DNA from: Treponema sp. | GTDB taxonomy: Bacteria > Spirochaetota > Spirochaetia > Treponematales > Breznakiellaceae | Assembly (NCBI GenBank): GCA_031278025.1 | Contig: JAITLF010000350.1 | Span: 1-6,468, forward strand | Length of the DNA: 6,468 bases | Direction: 5' to 3' | Shown here: in pieces, positions 1-6,369 of the stretch | Layout of the letters: every line of letters begins with the position of its first letter | How positions within the stretch are numbered: the stretch's first letter is position 1 | Translations under genes and position numbers: made by a program | The notes under the pieces: generated by a model | What the model was told of the DNA's origin: nothing | Databases searched by the model: none | What the model saw: the letters and a program-made list of their open reading frames with translations, nothing else

Positions 1-495
1 GAGGACGAGGACACCTCAGCAAACCGTCTTGCCAAAGACGAAGCAAAGGGCGAGGCCGTGGACGCCATGCGGGAGTTCGCCAACTCCTCCATCCGCTTCA
101 ACAAGCGCATGGACGAGACGGCCAGGCTGGTTATGGGCATCCACCCCAAAGACACCACCCCCACGCCCCACGGCCCGCCCGCCAGCAAGCCGGACACGGC
201 GGTGGAAACCACGCGCTACCACTACGAGCATCTGGTACGCGGCCTCAACGTCGAACGCGGCGACCACTCCAAACCGGAAGACGCCTACGGCGTGCGCTAC
301 GCCTGGCAGGTTGGCGGCGAGAAGCCCGCCTCCGGGGCGCGGCTGCCCAACTCCCGGTTCAGCCGGAAAACTTCCCACGTGGTCCAGCACACGGAAGAAG
401 ACAAGGGCAAGACCGCCTATTACGCCACGTGCTACGAAAACAGCAAAGGCGAGATGGGCCCCTGGTCCCCGATAGAAGAAGCGGTCATCGGGTAG
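1..495 (+). CDS. Hypothetical protein with FN3-like C-terminus, 5'-truncated by the window edge
   Basis: The reading frame is open from base 1 to a TAG at 493-495 and gives 164 visible residues, so the true start lies before the window. A GTG at 58 is possible, but the coding-like sequence before it argues against it. The visible protein starts with a charged, probably helical stretch (residues 8-45, including REFANSSIRFN). A proline/threonine linker with the motif DTTPTP (residues 51-56) follows. The C-terminal half, of about 85 residues, ends in an aromatic/glycine pattern (YYATCYENSKGEMGPWSP) like the last strands of a fibronectin type III or Ig-like sandwich. From memory this resembles a roughly 200-residue uncharacterised family common in gut Treponema and Bacteroidetes, whose members carry a DTTPTP-type linker. 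No catalytic motif is visible and I assign no function. A long palindrome begins 5 bases after the stop. High confidence that it is coding; low confidence in the fold. Confidence 0.8.
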   Translation, partial: EDEDTSANRLAKDEAKGEAVDAMREFANSSIRFNKRMDETARLVMGIHPKDTTPTPHGPPASKPDTAVETTRYHYEHLVRGLNVERGDHSKPEDAYGVRYAWQVGGEKPASGARLPNSRFSRKTSHVVQHTEEDKGKTAYYATCYENSKGEMGPWSPIEEAVIG

Positions 496-500
496 TCCAC

Positions 501-570
501 GCGGGGCTCTGCCCCGCACCCCGCCGGGGGGTTTCGACCCCCCCGGCGGGGCGGCGGGGCGGAGCCCCGC
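501..570. repeat. Long GC-rich nested palindrome (three stem-loops) after the hypothetical gene
   Basis: Three perfect stems lie in tandem. The first is 501-507 with 511-517 (7 bp, loop TCT). The second is 519-531 with 539-551 (13 bp, 7-base loop). The third is 554-560 with 564-570 (7 bp, loop GGA). The first and third hairpins are near mirror images, so the whole 70 bases also form one larger imperfect palindrome centred near 535. It could fold as one long arm or as a three-hairpin clover. No T-run follows, so a classical Rho-independent terminator is not supported, although it could block 3' exonucleases or support Rho-dependent termination. Its form, GC runs and position just after a stop codon suggest a dispersed REP-like element. 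Copy number cannot be judged from one window. Confidence 0.75.
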
Positions 571-610
571 GAGGTTCGGGAGCGCCGCCCCGGCTGCATC
601 AGGCCCAAGA

Positions 611-639
611 TTGACAAAACACCCAAAGCTTTCTAGTAT
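611..639 (+). promoter_or_regulatory. Sigma70-type promoter of the methyltransferase gene
   Basis: A perfect -35 hexamer TTGACA (611-616) is followed by a 17-base spacer and a -10 hexamer TAGTAT (634-639, 4 of 6 to consensus). The predicted transcription start is near 646. That is the first base of the ribosome binding site GAAGGAG (646-652), so the mRNA leader would be only about 12 bases before the ATG at 658. This is the best-matching promoter in the window. Confidence 0.7.
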
Positions 640-657
640 CACCCCGAAGGAGTCCAA

Positions 658-1455
658 ATGATACTTATCGGAGAAAAAATCAACGGCTCTATCCCTAAAA
701 TCGGCGCGGCTATTGCCGAAAGGAACGAAGCCTGTATCAGGGAGCTTGCCAAAACGCAGACTTGCTGTGGGGCTTCCTGCCTGGATGTCTGCGCATCGGT
801 TTCCCCCGATAAGGAACTTGAAACCCTCAAATGGCTGGTGAACCTGGTTCAGATGGAATCGGACCTCCCTATCTGTCTTGACAGCCCCAACGCCGGTGTT
901 TTTGCCGAGGCAATCACGTTTTGCGAAAAACCCGGCATAGTCAACTCAATTTCTATGGAGGGCGACAAAATTGCAAAGGTCTTCCCCGTCATCGCGGATA
1001 CCGAATGGCAATGCGTGGCCCTGCTCTGCGACAATACGGGTATCCCCGATTCCGCCGAAAAGCGCCTTGAGGTCTTTGAGCGGATTCTGGAAAAGGCCGG
1101 GGAATACGGGATTGCCCCCGCACGGCTTTACGTCGATCCGGTAGTTGAAATGCTCGCCTCCTCCGAAGAAGGGGCTCTTACCGTCTTTGACACCATCAGA
1201 AAAGTAAAGACCCGCTGCCCCGATGTTCATATTACTTCAGGCTCCAGTAATATCTCCTTTCAGCTCCCGCTCAGAAGATTCATCAACCGCGGCTTCATCC
1301 TCCTCTGTATGGGCGCGGGCATGGACAGCGCCATCCTGGACCCTGCCGACAAAGAGTTGCTGGCCCTCATCTATGCCGCCGAAGCCCTCCTGGGCAGAGA
1401 CGAAATGTGCATGGAATACATCGGCGCCTACCGGGACGGCTTGCTGGGGGTTTAG
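658..1455 (+). CDS. Methyltetrahydrofolate:corrinoid methyltransferase (AcsE/MtgA-type pterin-binding protein)
   Basis: This 265-residue cytosolic TIM-barrel protein of the pterin-binding/DHPS-like family probably moves a methyl group between tetrahydrofolate and a cobalamin-carrying protein. The length matches Moorella AcsE (about 262 residues). Family landmarks are in order: GEKING (residues 5-10), LDV with Asp43, CLDS with Asp75, VNS with Asn96, YVDP with Asp160, and GSSNISF with Asn198. These correspond to the pterin-contacting Asp75, Asn96 and Asp160 and to Asn199, which assists N5 of methyl-THF in AcsE. The C-terminal FINRGF...GAGMDSAILDP block is also typical. The ATG is preceded by GAAGGAG with a 5-base spacer. 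The usual LDLN after strand 2 reads LDVC, and the protein has 12 cysteines, which is many for this family. No corrinoid protein, CODH/ACS subunit or partner methyltransferase lies next to it, so acetyl-CoA pathway, glycine-betaine-type demethylation or another methyl route cannot be told apart. Family call is strong; substrate partner is inferred. Confidence 0.9.
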   Translation: MILIGEKINGSIPKIGAAIAERNEACIRELAKTQTCCGASCLDVCASVSPDKELETLKWLVNLVQMESDLPICLDSPNAGVFAEAITFCEKPGIVNSISMEGDKIAKVFPVIADTEWQCVALLCDNTGIPDSAEKRLEVFERILEKAGEYGIAPARLYVDPVVEMLASSEEGALTVFDTIRKVKTRCPDVHITSGSSNISFQLPLRRFINRGFILLCMGAGMDSAILDPADKELLALIYAAEALLGRDEMCMEYIGAYRDGLLGV

Positions 1456-1706
1456 CGGGCAGGTTGCCGCGCTTCGTGCATCCCCCCGGCTACACTTAAA
1501 ACCGGCATTCCCTGTTCGTGTTCAGAGCCGTCCGCGGGCGCCCTCCTGAGGGTTGAACGCGGAATCGCCGGGCCGGCTTATGGGCAACTCGACTATTTAT
1601 CCAAAATTTGCTATGCTTGCGGCTGTTCCAATGAAATAGCATAAAATTTTGGACGTAAAGACCCCGCTGGCCGAGTTACCGGCCGTCTTGAAATAAGAGG
1701 AAGTTT
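1456..1706. other. 251-base gap between the methyltransferase gene and gyrA
   Basis: No convincing gene is present. The first 145 bases are GC-rich and contain a modest hairpin: TCCGCG (1531-1536) pairs with CGCGGA (1558-1563), enclosing CCCT/AGGG (1541-1544 with 1549-1552). No T-run follows any stem, so I see no canonical terminator for the methyltransferase gene. The last 110 bases turn AT-rich and hold an inverted repeat (listed separately), a small stem GGCCG/CGGCC (1669-1673 with 1680-1684) and the gyrA ribosome binding site AGAGGA (1696-1701). The best -10-like hexamer for gyrA is TAAAAT (1642-1647). The only nearby -35 candidate, TTGCGG (1617-1622), has a 19-base spacer and matches poorly, so I do not call a gyrA promoter. 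Confidence 0.5.
1601..1652. repeat. Interrupted AT-rich inverted repeat upstream of gyrA
   Basis: The left arm CCAAAATTTGCTAT (1601-1614) pairs with the right arm at 1636-1652. Nine base pairs (1601-1609 with 1644-1652) are followed by a three-base bulge (1641-1643) and five more pairs (1610-1614 with 1636-1640), leaving a 21-base loop. The AT-rich arms stand out from the surrounding GC-rich DNA. The right arm overlaps the candidate gyrA -10 hexamer TAAAAT (1642-1647). It could be an operator with two half-sites, a leader hairpin, or a melting/supercoil-sensitive element. The symmetry is seen directly; any function is inference. Confidence 0.5.
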
Positions 1707-4358
1707 GTGGCAGAAACCGGTAAAATTATTCCTGTTGCTATAGAAGATGAAGTAAAAAACGCCTACCTTAATTACGCCATGTCGGTTATCGTGGCCCGCG
1801 CCCTGCCGGATGTGCGGGACGGCCTTAAACCCGTACACCGGCGGCTTTTGTATTCCATGGACGAATTAGGCCTGCGGCCTAACGCGGCCACCAAGAAAAG
1901 CGCTCGTATCACCGGGGATACGATGGGTAAATACCACCCCCACGGCGACGCTTCCCTCTACGATGCTATGGTCCGCATGGCCCAGGAATTCTCCCTCCGC
2001 TATCCCCTGGTCCAGGGACAGGGCAACTTTGGCTCCCTGGACGGAGACCCGCCGGCCGCCATGCGGTACACCGAGGCCAAGCTTTCCCGCATCGGGGACG
2101 AGATGCTTCAGGATTTGCGTAAGGAGACGGTGGACTTCGTTCCCAACTACGACGAATCCCTTACGGAGCCTGTGGTGCTTCCCGCCGCGCTGCCGAACCT
2201 GTTGATCAACGGGTCCAGCGGCATCGCCGTTGGGATGGCCACCAATATGGCCCCCCACAACCTCAATGAAGTCTGCCTGGCAGTTTGCGCCTACATTGAT
2301 AACCCAGACATCACCATTGAAGAACTCTCTCAATTCATCCGCGGGCCGGATTTCCCCACCGGGGGGATCATCTTTGGCCGCCGGGGTATACGGGAGGCCT
2401 ACAAGACCGGCCGGGGGAAGATTCTGGTTCGGGGCCGGTTTACCGTGGAAACCAGCAAATCCGGCAGGGAGATCATCGTTTTCACGGAGATTCCCTATGC
2501 CGTCAATAAAAAGTTCCTTTTGGAACGGATAGGCGATCTTGTTCGGGACAAGGTGATAGACGGCATAGCCGACTTTAACGATGAATCCGACCGGGACGGC
2601 ATCCGGGTCGTCATTGAACTGAAGAAAGGCGCCATCCTTAAGGTTGTGCTGAATCAGCTTTTCTCCAATACCCAGCTTCAGACTACCTTTGGGATCATCA
2701 ACCTGGCCCTGGTAAACGGCAGGCCCCAGTACCTCAACCTTAAACAGCTTATCCACTATTTTGTAGAGCACCGGGTGGAAGTAGTTACCCGGCGTACCCG
2801 CTACGAGCTGCGCAAGGCCGAGGAGCGGGCCCACATTTTGGAAGGCCTGGTCATTGCCTTGGCAAACATTGATGAGGTGGTGGCCCTCATCAGGGCATCC
2901 AGAGACGTCAATGCTGCCAAGACCGGCTTGCAGGACCGGTTCCTGCTATCCGAAGCCCAGGCCCAGGCCATCGTGGATATGCGCCTGGGACGGCTTACCA
3001 GCCTGGAAGTAGAGAAGCTCCAGCAGGAACTGGAAGAACTTAAGGTTCAGATTGCATACCTGAAATCCCTCCTGGAAAACAGCGGCAAGCTGCGGGGGGT
3101 CATCAAGGACGAGATACAGGTTATAGCCGAACGGTACAAAGACGAGCGCCGTACCGAGATCGTGGCCGGGGAAGTGGAAACCATCAATATTGAGGACCTC
3201 ATTAAGAAAGAGGAGATGATGATCCTTATTTCCAATCTGGGTTACGTCAAACGGGTCCCGGTCTCTTCCTACCGCAACCAGGGCAGGGGCGGCAAGGGCA
3301 TGGTCAGCGCCAAACTTACGGAAGACGACTTTTTGGAACAGATATTCGTGGCTTCCACCCACGAGTACATCATGTTCATCACCAGTGAAGGCAAGGCTTA
3401 CTGGATGAAGGTTCACGAGCTGCCCGAAGGTTCCCGAACCAGCAAGGGAACCCATATCAAGAGCCTGCTTACGGTGTCGCCCAACGAAGACATAACCGCA
3501 ATCGTGGCCCTTAAAGAATTTAACGGCGAAGGCCCCAGGCTCGGACAAGGGCCATATATCTTTATGGGTACCGCCCGGGGCATTGTTAAGAAAGTCGCGG
3601 TCAGCGAGTTCTCCAACGCCAAGACCCGCGGCATCATCGCCATCAATTTGGACAACGGCGATAAACTCGTGAGCGCCCTTCTGACCGGCGGTTCCGATGA
3701 GGTGGTCCTCATATCCCGAAAGGGCCAGGCCCTGCGTACCGGGGAAGATAACGTGCGGGTCATGGGCCGTTCCTCACGAGGCATTTCCGGCATGAAGCTG
3801 GGGGACGATGACGAACTTACCGGTATGCTCAGGGTGGACGACCGGGAGAAGATGCTTATCCTTTCCGAATACGGCTTTGGCAAGCGGGTGGATTTCAGCG
3901 AGTTCGCCATACATGGCCGGAGTACGGGCGGTCAAAAGATATACACGGTTACCGAAAAAACCGGCGAAATCGTGGGCTGCGTTAATGTCCTGGACAACGA
4001 AGAGATCATGTGTATTACAAGCCAGGGCAAGTCTATCAAACTCAAGGTGGCCGATATTCGGATCATGGGCCGGTCCGCTCAAGGGGTAAAAATCCTCAGT
4101 ATAGATAAGCCGGATTTTGTCATCGGCGTGGATCGTATCGTGAAGGAAAACCCGGAGAGCGCCGCAGAGCCGCAGGCATCCCCGGAGCCGGAGAGCGCCG
4201 AAGCCGCGTCTAAGGACGGGCTTGGTGGTATGGATGCCGGTAACGGGGAACCCCCCAAAAGCGGCGAGGAAAGCCCGGATGACGCAGGCAAGCCCGCCCC
4301 GGAATACAAGGGCGGGCTTGGCAGCCTGTTTGACGGCCTGGACGACAGCGAAGGGTGA
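1707..4358 (+). CDS. gyrA: DNA gyrase subunit A
   Basis: GyrA is the DNA breakage-reunion subunit of gyrase (A2B2), which introduces negative supercoils using ATP hydrolysed by GyrB. The start is GTG, 5 bases after AGAGGA (1696-1701). Residues 20-50 carry the conserved opening with [17 protein letters not shown]. Catalytic Tyr121 with Arg120 lies in [10 protein letters not shown]. The quinolone-determining region reads GDASLYD (80-86), so Ala82 replaces the Ser83 of E. coli while Asp86 (E. coli Asp87) is kept. A coiled-coil/gate segment spans about 424-490. The GyrA box is QGRGGKG (525-531), which supports GyrA rather than ParC. Six CTD blade motifs follow, from GRGGKG through [33 protein letters not shown] and [10 protein letters not shown] 71-residue low-complexity tail (813-883) with 18 acidic and 5 basic residues follows and brings the length to 883, longer than many homologues. 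gyrB is not adjacent in this window. Confidence 0.98.
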   Translation: MAETGKIIPVAIEDEVKNAYLNYAMSVIVARALPDVRDGLKPVHRRLLYSMDELGLRPNAATKKSARITGDTMGKYHPHGDASLYDAMVRMAQEFSLRYPLVQGQGNFGSLDGDPPAAMRYTEAKLSRIGDEMLQDLRKETVDFVPNYDESLTEPVVLPAALPNLLINGSSGIAVGMATNMAPHNLNEVCLAVCAYIDNPDITIEELSQFIRGPDFPTGGIIFGRRGIREAYKTGRGKILVRGRFTVETSKSGREIIVFTEIPYAVNKKFLLERIGDLVRDKVIDGIADFNDESDRDGIRVVIELKKGAILKVVLNQLFSNTQLQTTFGIINLALVNGRPQYLNLKQLIHYFVEHRVEVVTRRTRYELRKAEERAHILEGLVIALANIDEVVALIRASRDVNAAKTGLQDRFLLSEAQAQAIVDMRLGRLTSLEVEKLQQELEELKVQIAYLKSLLENSGKLRGVIKDEIQVIAERYKDERRTEIVAGEVETINIEDLIKKEEMMILISNLGYVKRVPVSSYRNQGRGGKGMVSAKLTEDDFLEQIFVASTHEYIMFITSEGKAYWMKVHELPEGSRTSKGTHIKSLLTVSPNEDITAIVALKEFNGEGPRLGQGPYIFMGTARGIVKKVAVSEFSNAKTRGIIAINLDNGDKLVSALLTGGSDEVVLISRKGQALRTGEDNVRVMGRSSRGISGMKLGDDDELTGMLRVDDREKMLILSEYGFGKRVDFSEFAIHGRSTGGQKIYTVTEKTGEIVGCVNVLDNEEIMCITSQGKSIKLKVADIRIMGRSAQGVKILSIDKPDFVIGVDRIVKENPESAAEPQASPEPESAEAASKDGLGGMDAGNGEPPKSGEESPDDAGKPAPEYKGGLGSLFDGLDDSEG
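4289..4320 (+). repeat. Inverted repeat inside the 3' coding end of gyrA
   Basis: CAAGCCCGCCC (4289-4299) is a perfect 11-bp inverted repeat of GGGCGGGCTTG (4310-4320), with a 10-base loop. It lies in the low-complexity tail codons, where the encoded protein is poorly constrained, 36 bases before the gyrA stop. Together with the stem-loop at 4346-4375 it would give the 3' end of the transcript two strong adjacent hairpins. Confidence 0.6.
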
Positions 4359-4375
4359 GTCCATACCCTTCGCTG
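4346..4375 (+). terminator. gyrA: Stem-loop spanning the gyrA stop codon; possible terminator or 3'-end stabiliser
   Basis: CAGCGAAGGGT (4346-4356) pairs perfectly over 11 bp with ACCCTTCGCTG (4365-4375) around an 8-base loop. The TGA stop (4356-4358) sits at the stem/loop boundary. No run of T follows, so it does not meet the rule for an intrinsic terminator. A weaker stem TTCGGAG/CTCCGAA (4393-4399 with 4421-4427) lies further on. It could act in Rho-dependent termination, protect the mRNA 3' end, or slow ribosomes at the stop. The structure is clear; the role is uncertain. Confidence 0.45.
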
Positions 4376-4466
4376 ATGCCGATCCCACCGACTTCGGAGC
4401 TTCGAAACCGGAGAGCGGAACTCCGAAAGCTGCCAGGCTCGCAATACGGTCGTGCTTCCGGTTTCA

Positions 4467-4496
4467 TTGACCAGCCTCCCGGATAACCGGTATCTT
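4467..4496 (+). promoter_or_regulatory. Putative promoter of the rhomboid gene, placing the transcript start at the ATG
   Basis: TTGACC (4467-4472, 5 of 6 to the -35 consensus) and TATCTT (4491-4496, 4 of 6 to the -10 consensus) are separated by 18 bases. Only six bases separate the -10 from the ATG at 4503, so the predicted +1 falls on the start codon. No ribosome binding site is visible before the ATG, which fits a leaderless message. An overlapping TATAAC (4496-4501) resembles a -10 but lies too close to the ATG and too far from the -35. Confidence 0.5.
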
Positions 4497-4502
4497 ATAA
4501 CC

Positions 4503-5144
4503 ATGAATCCAATTAGGCATCCTTTTCAGTACCGGTATGGCAGTGTGGTGCTATACCTGATAGGTATCAATATCCTGGTTTTCCTGCTGCAGGAAACGTT
4601 ACCCCGGATACTCCGGTTTGATTTAACGACCTACGCCGCGCTGAATCCGGCGCTGGTGATTCGGTATCGGATGGTATGGCAGTTTGTTACGTATATGTTC
4701 ACCCACGGCGGGATCAGCCATCTGCTCTTTAACATGCTGGCCTTGTTTATCTTCGGAACCCAGGTGGAGCGCCGTATCGGGAGCAGGGAATTCCTTTTAT
4801 ATTATATGGTTACCGGTATCCTGGCCGGGGTATTTTCCTTTGTGGTTTATTGGGTTACCGGTTCTTTCTGGGTGTTCCTTCTGGGAGCTTCCGGGGCTAT
4901 TTTTGCGGTACAGTTGGCCTATGCGGTCTTGTTCCCCAACGCCGTGGTATTTCTCTGGGGTATACTCCCGCTCCGGGCGCCCATTATGGTGCTGGGCTTT
5001 ACCGCCGTTGAACTGTTCTCCCAAGTCTTTGGCCGGGGAAGCGGCGTGGCCCACCTAACCCATTTGGCGGGCTTTGCCTTCGGCTGGATCTATTTCCTGG
5101 TCCGTTTCGGCGCTAACCCCTGGAAGGAGCTTACGGGCCGCTGA
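4503..5144 (+). CDS. Rhomboid family intramembrane serine protease
   Basis: This 213-residue polytopic inner-membrane protein should cleave transmembrane segments of other membrane proteins. It is close to the minimal six-TM rhomboid core with no large soluble domain. TM1 covers about 14-30. The L1/TM2 region WQFVTYMFTHGGISHLLFN holds His73 and Asn77, the latter matching the oxyanion-type Asn of GlpG. The nucleophile motif GASGA (128-132) gives Ser130. TM6 reads VAHLTHLAGFAFG, in which His187 (before LAG) is the expected catalytic partner and His184 a second candidate. A longer frame from GTG 4452 adds 17 unconvincing residues. ATG 4503 is preferred because the protein then starts in the usual short N-terminus before TM1 and because it coincides with the predicted transcript start. 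No ribosome binding site is apparent. It follows gyrA by 144 bases and converges on the metallopeptidase gene. Substrates are unknown. Family call is very secure. Confidence 0.93.
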   Translation: MNPIRHPFQYRYGSVVLYLIGINILVFLLQETLPRILRFDLTTYAALNPALVIRYRMVWQFVTYMFTHGGISHLLFNMLALFIFGTQVERRIGSREFLLYYMVTGILAGVFSFVVYWVTGSFWVFLLGASGAIFAVQLAYAVLFPNAVVFLWGILPLRAPIMVLGFTAVELFSQVFGRGSGVAHLTHLAGFAFGWIYFLVRFGANPWKELTGR

Positions 5145-5161
5145 TCTATCGGGCCGATTGG

Positions 5162-6286
5162 TTATTCAGAGGCGCCGCGTGCATCCGGGAACAAACGTTC
5201 CACCGCCTCCGCAAGCCGGGTTTTAGGGTCGGCCCCCATGCTCCCGCTCCCGGACGCCTTGAGGGTTTTGGCCGCGGCGATAAAGCGGGGCAGGTCCTTT
5301 CCGGCTCGTTCGTACAGGTCCAGAAAGAACGAGTCTTCTTCATAGTACAGCCGGTAGAGCTCCAGGTAGGCGTTGTTCACCGTCATCGTGCTGAACCCCC
5401 GGTAATTATCGCTTTGAAACATGCCGTCGTACCCGGCCTCAAACCGGGCCTGGGCTTCCCGGATGATCTCCGCCTTCCGCCAGAGCTTTTCCTCCCGGTC
5501 CGCTTCACCCTCATAGACGGTTTCCAGCTCCGCTATGAGTTCCCGGATAAACGCCAGGAAGATCCCGCGTTCCCTATCGGAATCCCCTATCACCCGGTAT
5601 TCCCCGGAATCCTCACCATAAGTCCTGGCGATATACAGCCGCGCACCCTCATTCCCAACAAACTCCGCTAATTCCTCGTTGAACTGAACCTGACCGTTAA
5701 GGAACACCGTGGCGTGGAGCAATTCATGGATGAGGAGGTTTGCAAGGCGATGGGGCGGATAGTTTCGCATATACGAATAGAGGGGATCCCGAAACCAGCC
5801 CAGGGTGCTAAAGGCATCTACCCCCCGGACCCAAACGTCCAGATCCTGTTTTTCGAGCTTTTCCCGTTCCTTCCCGGCATCCCGCGGATCGAAAAAGCCC
5901 TTATAGGGGACCTTTCCGACCACCGGGAACCACCACTCATGCCGGGTAAAGGAATCCTTTGCGCAGGCGGAGACCACCGCCGCCAGGTAATCCCGCTCGA
6001 TCTTGACGTACCGCGTGTAGTTTTTGCTTGCCGCTAGCCCCAGCTCCTCCAGGGCGAACCGGCGTATATCCCGAACCTGCGCAGCGAACGCCGCCGGGGA
6101 TCCCTCCCCTTCACCGGGTTCCTTTTCCAGGGACTCCAGGGGAACCGCCCGGTTCAGGTAGCCCAGCATGGCGGCCCCCTGGCTGAGGGTATAACATCCT
6201 GAAAAAAGCGCCGCTCCCGCAAGGAGCACGGCTGCCGAGGCAAGAACCGGTACAAGGATAGAAAGAACGGATAGCTGAACCTTCAT
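5162..6286 (-). CDS. Putative zinc aminopeptidase, lipoprotein-like (COG4324/DUF2265 family)
   Basis: This 374-residue protein (from ATG 6286) is a predicted envelope-anchored gluzincin-like metallopeptidase. Its first 30 residues form a hydrophobic signal ending in LFSGC, giving a candidate lipidated Cys31. Spirochaete lipoboxes are loose, so lipidation is probable rather than certain. The mature part carries the family blocks: RDIRRFALEELGL, WWFPVVGKVPYKGFFD, DAFSTLGWFRDPLYSY, then the zinc site LIHELLH (His187, Glu188, His191). FNEELAEFVGNEGA follows and supplies the likely third zinc-ligand glutamate. Family members are annotated as predicted aminopeptidases, largely by motif, and the substrate is unknown. 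A GTG at 6304 would add six residues but lies upstream of the predicted -10, so ATG 6286 is favoured. No ribosome binding site is evident. The gene is convergent with the rhomboid gene, with 17 bases between stops and no visible terminator between them. Confidence 0.88.
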   Translation of the reverse strand: MKVQLSVLSILVPVLASAAVLLAGAALFSGCYTLSQGAAMLGYLNRAVPLESLEKEPGEGEGSPAAFAAQVRDIRRFALEELGLAASKNYTRYVKIERDYLAAVVSACAKDSFTRHEWWFPVVGKVPYKGFFDPRDAGKEREKLEKQDLDVWVRGVDAFSTLGWFRDPLYSYMRNYPPHRLANLLIHELLHATVFLNGQVQFNEELAEFVGNEGARLYIARTYGEDSGEYRVIGDSDRERGIFLAFIRELIAELETVYEGEADREEKLWRKAEIIREAQARFEAGYDGMFQSDNYRGFSTMTVNNAYLELYRLYYEEDSFFLDLYERAGKDLPRFIAAAKTLKASGSGSMGADPKTRLAEAVERLFPDARGASE

Positions 6287-6293
6287 CTTCGGA

Positions 6294-6322
6294 AGTATAG
6301 ACACGTGAATGTGGTTTGGGAA
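6294..6322 (-). promoter_or_regulatory. Putative promoter of the metallopeptidase gene
   Basis: Read on the minus strand, TTCCCA (6322-6317, 4 of 6 to the -35 consensus) is followed by a 17-base spacer and TATACT (6299-6294, 5 of 6 to the -10 consensus). Seven bases (TCCGAAG) separate the -10 from the ATG at 6286, so the predicted +1 coincides with the start codon. This layout favours ATG 6286 over GTG 6304 and resembles the rhomboid promoter. Confidence 0.5.
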
Positions 6323-6369
6323 TACGGCGGGGGAGAGAGCCGGGAGCTTGGGCTTTTTCCCGCCGGGGA

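Noticed and set aside
29..475. Second plus-strand open frame overlapping the first gene
   Set aside because: Its product is proline/threonine/arginine-rich low complexity from reading GC-rich codons out of frame. The frame open from base 1 gives a sensible protein.
16..657. Long minus-strand open frame opposite the first hypothetical gene
   Set aside because: It runs antisense through a GC-rich coding region and across the palindrome, its glycine/alanine/valine-rich composition is typical of a shadow frame, and the plus-strand frame has the convincing protein pattern.
1613..1636. Tiny plus-strand frame (ATG 1613 to a TAG within the inverted repeat) as a leader peptide
   Set aside because: It has seven codons, no ribosome binding site, and no amino-acid pattern suggesting attenuation.
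1866..2834. 322-codon minus-strand open frame inside gyrA
   Set aside because: It is antisense to the most conserved part of gyrA, with no recognisable domain and no ribosome binding site considered convincing. GC-rich coding DNA often gives such frames.
3774..4388. Minus-strand open frames opposite the 3' end of gyrA
   Set aside because: They are shadows of gyrA codons with no recognisable family. The tail region's low complexity makes long antisense frames easy.
4452..4502. GTG at 4452 as the rhomboid start
   Set aside because: It adds 17 residues with no family resemblance, and it lies upstream of the predicted promoter -10. ATG 4503 gives the normal N-terminus.
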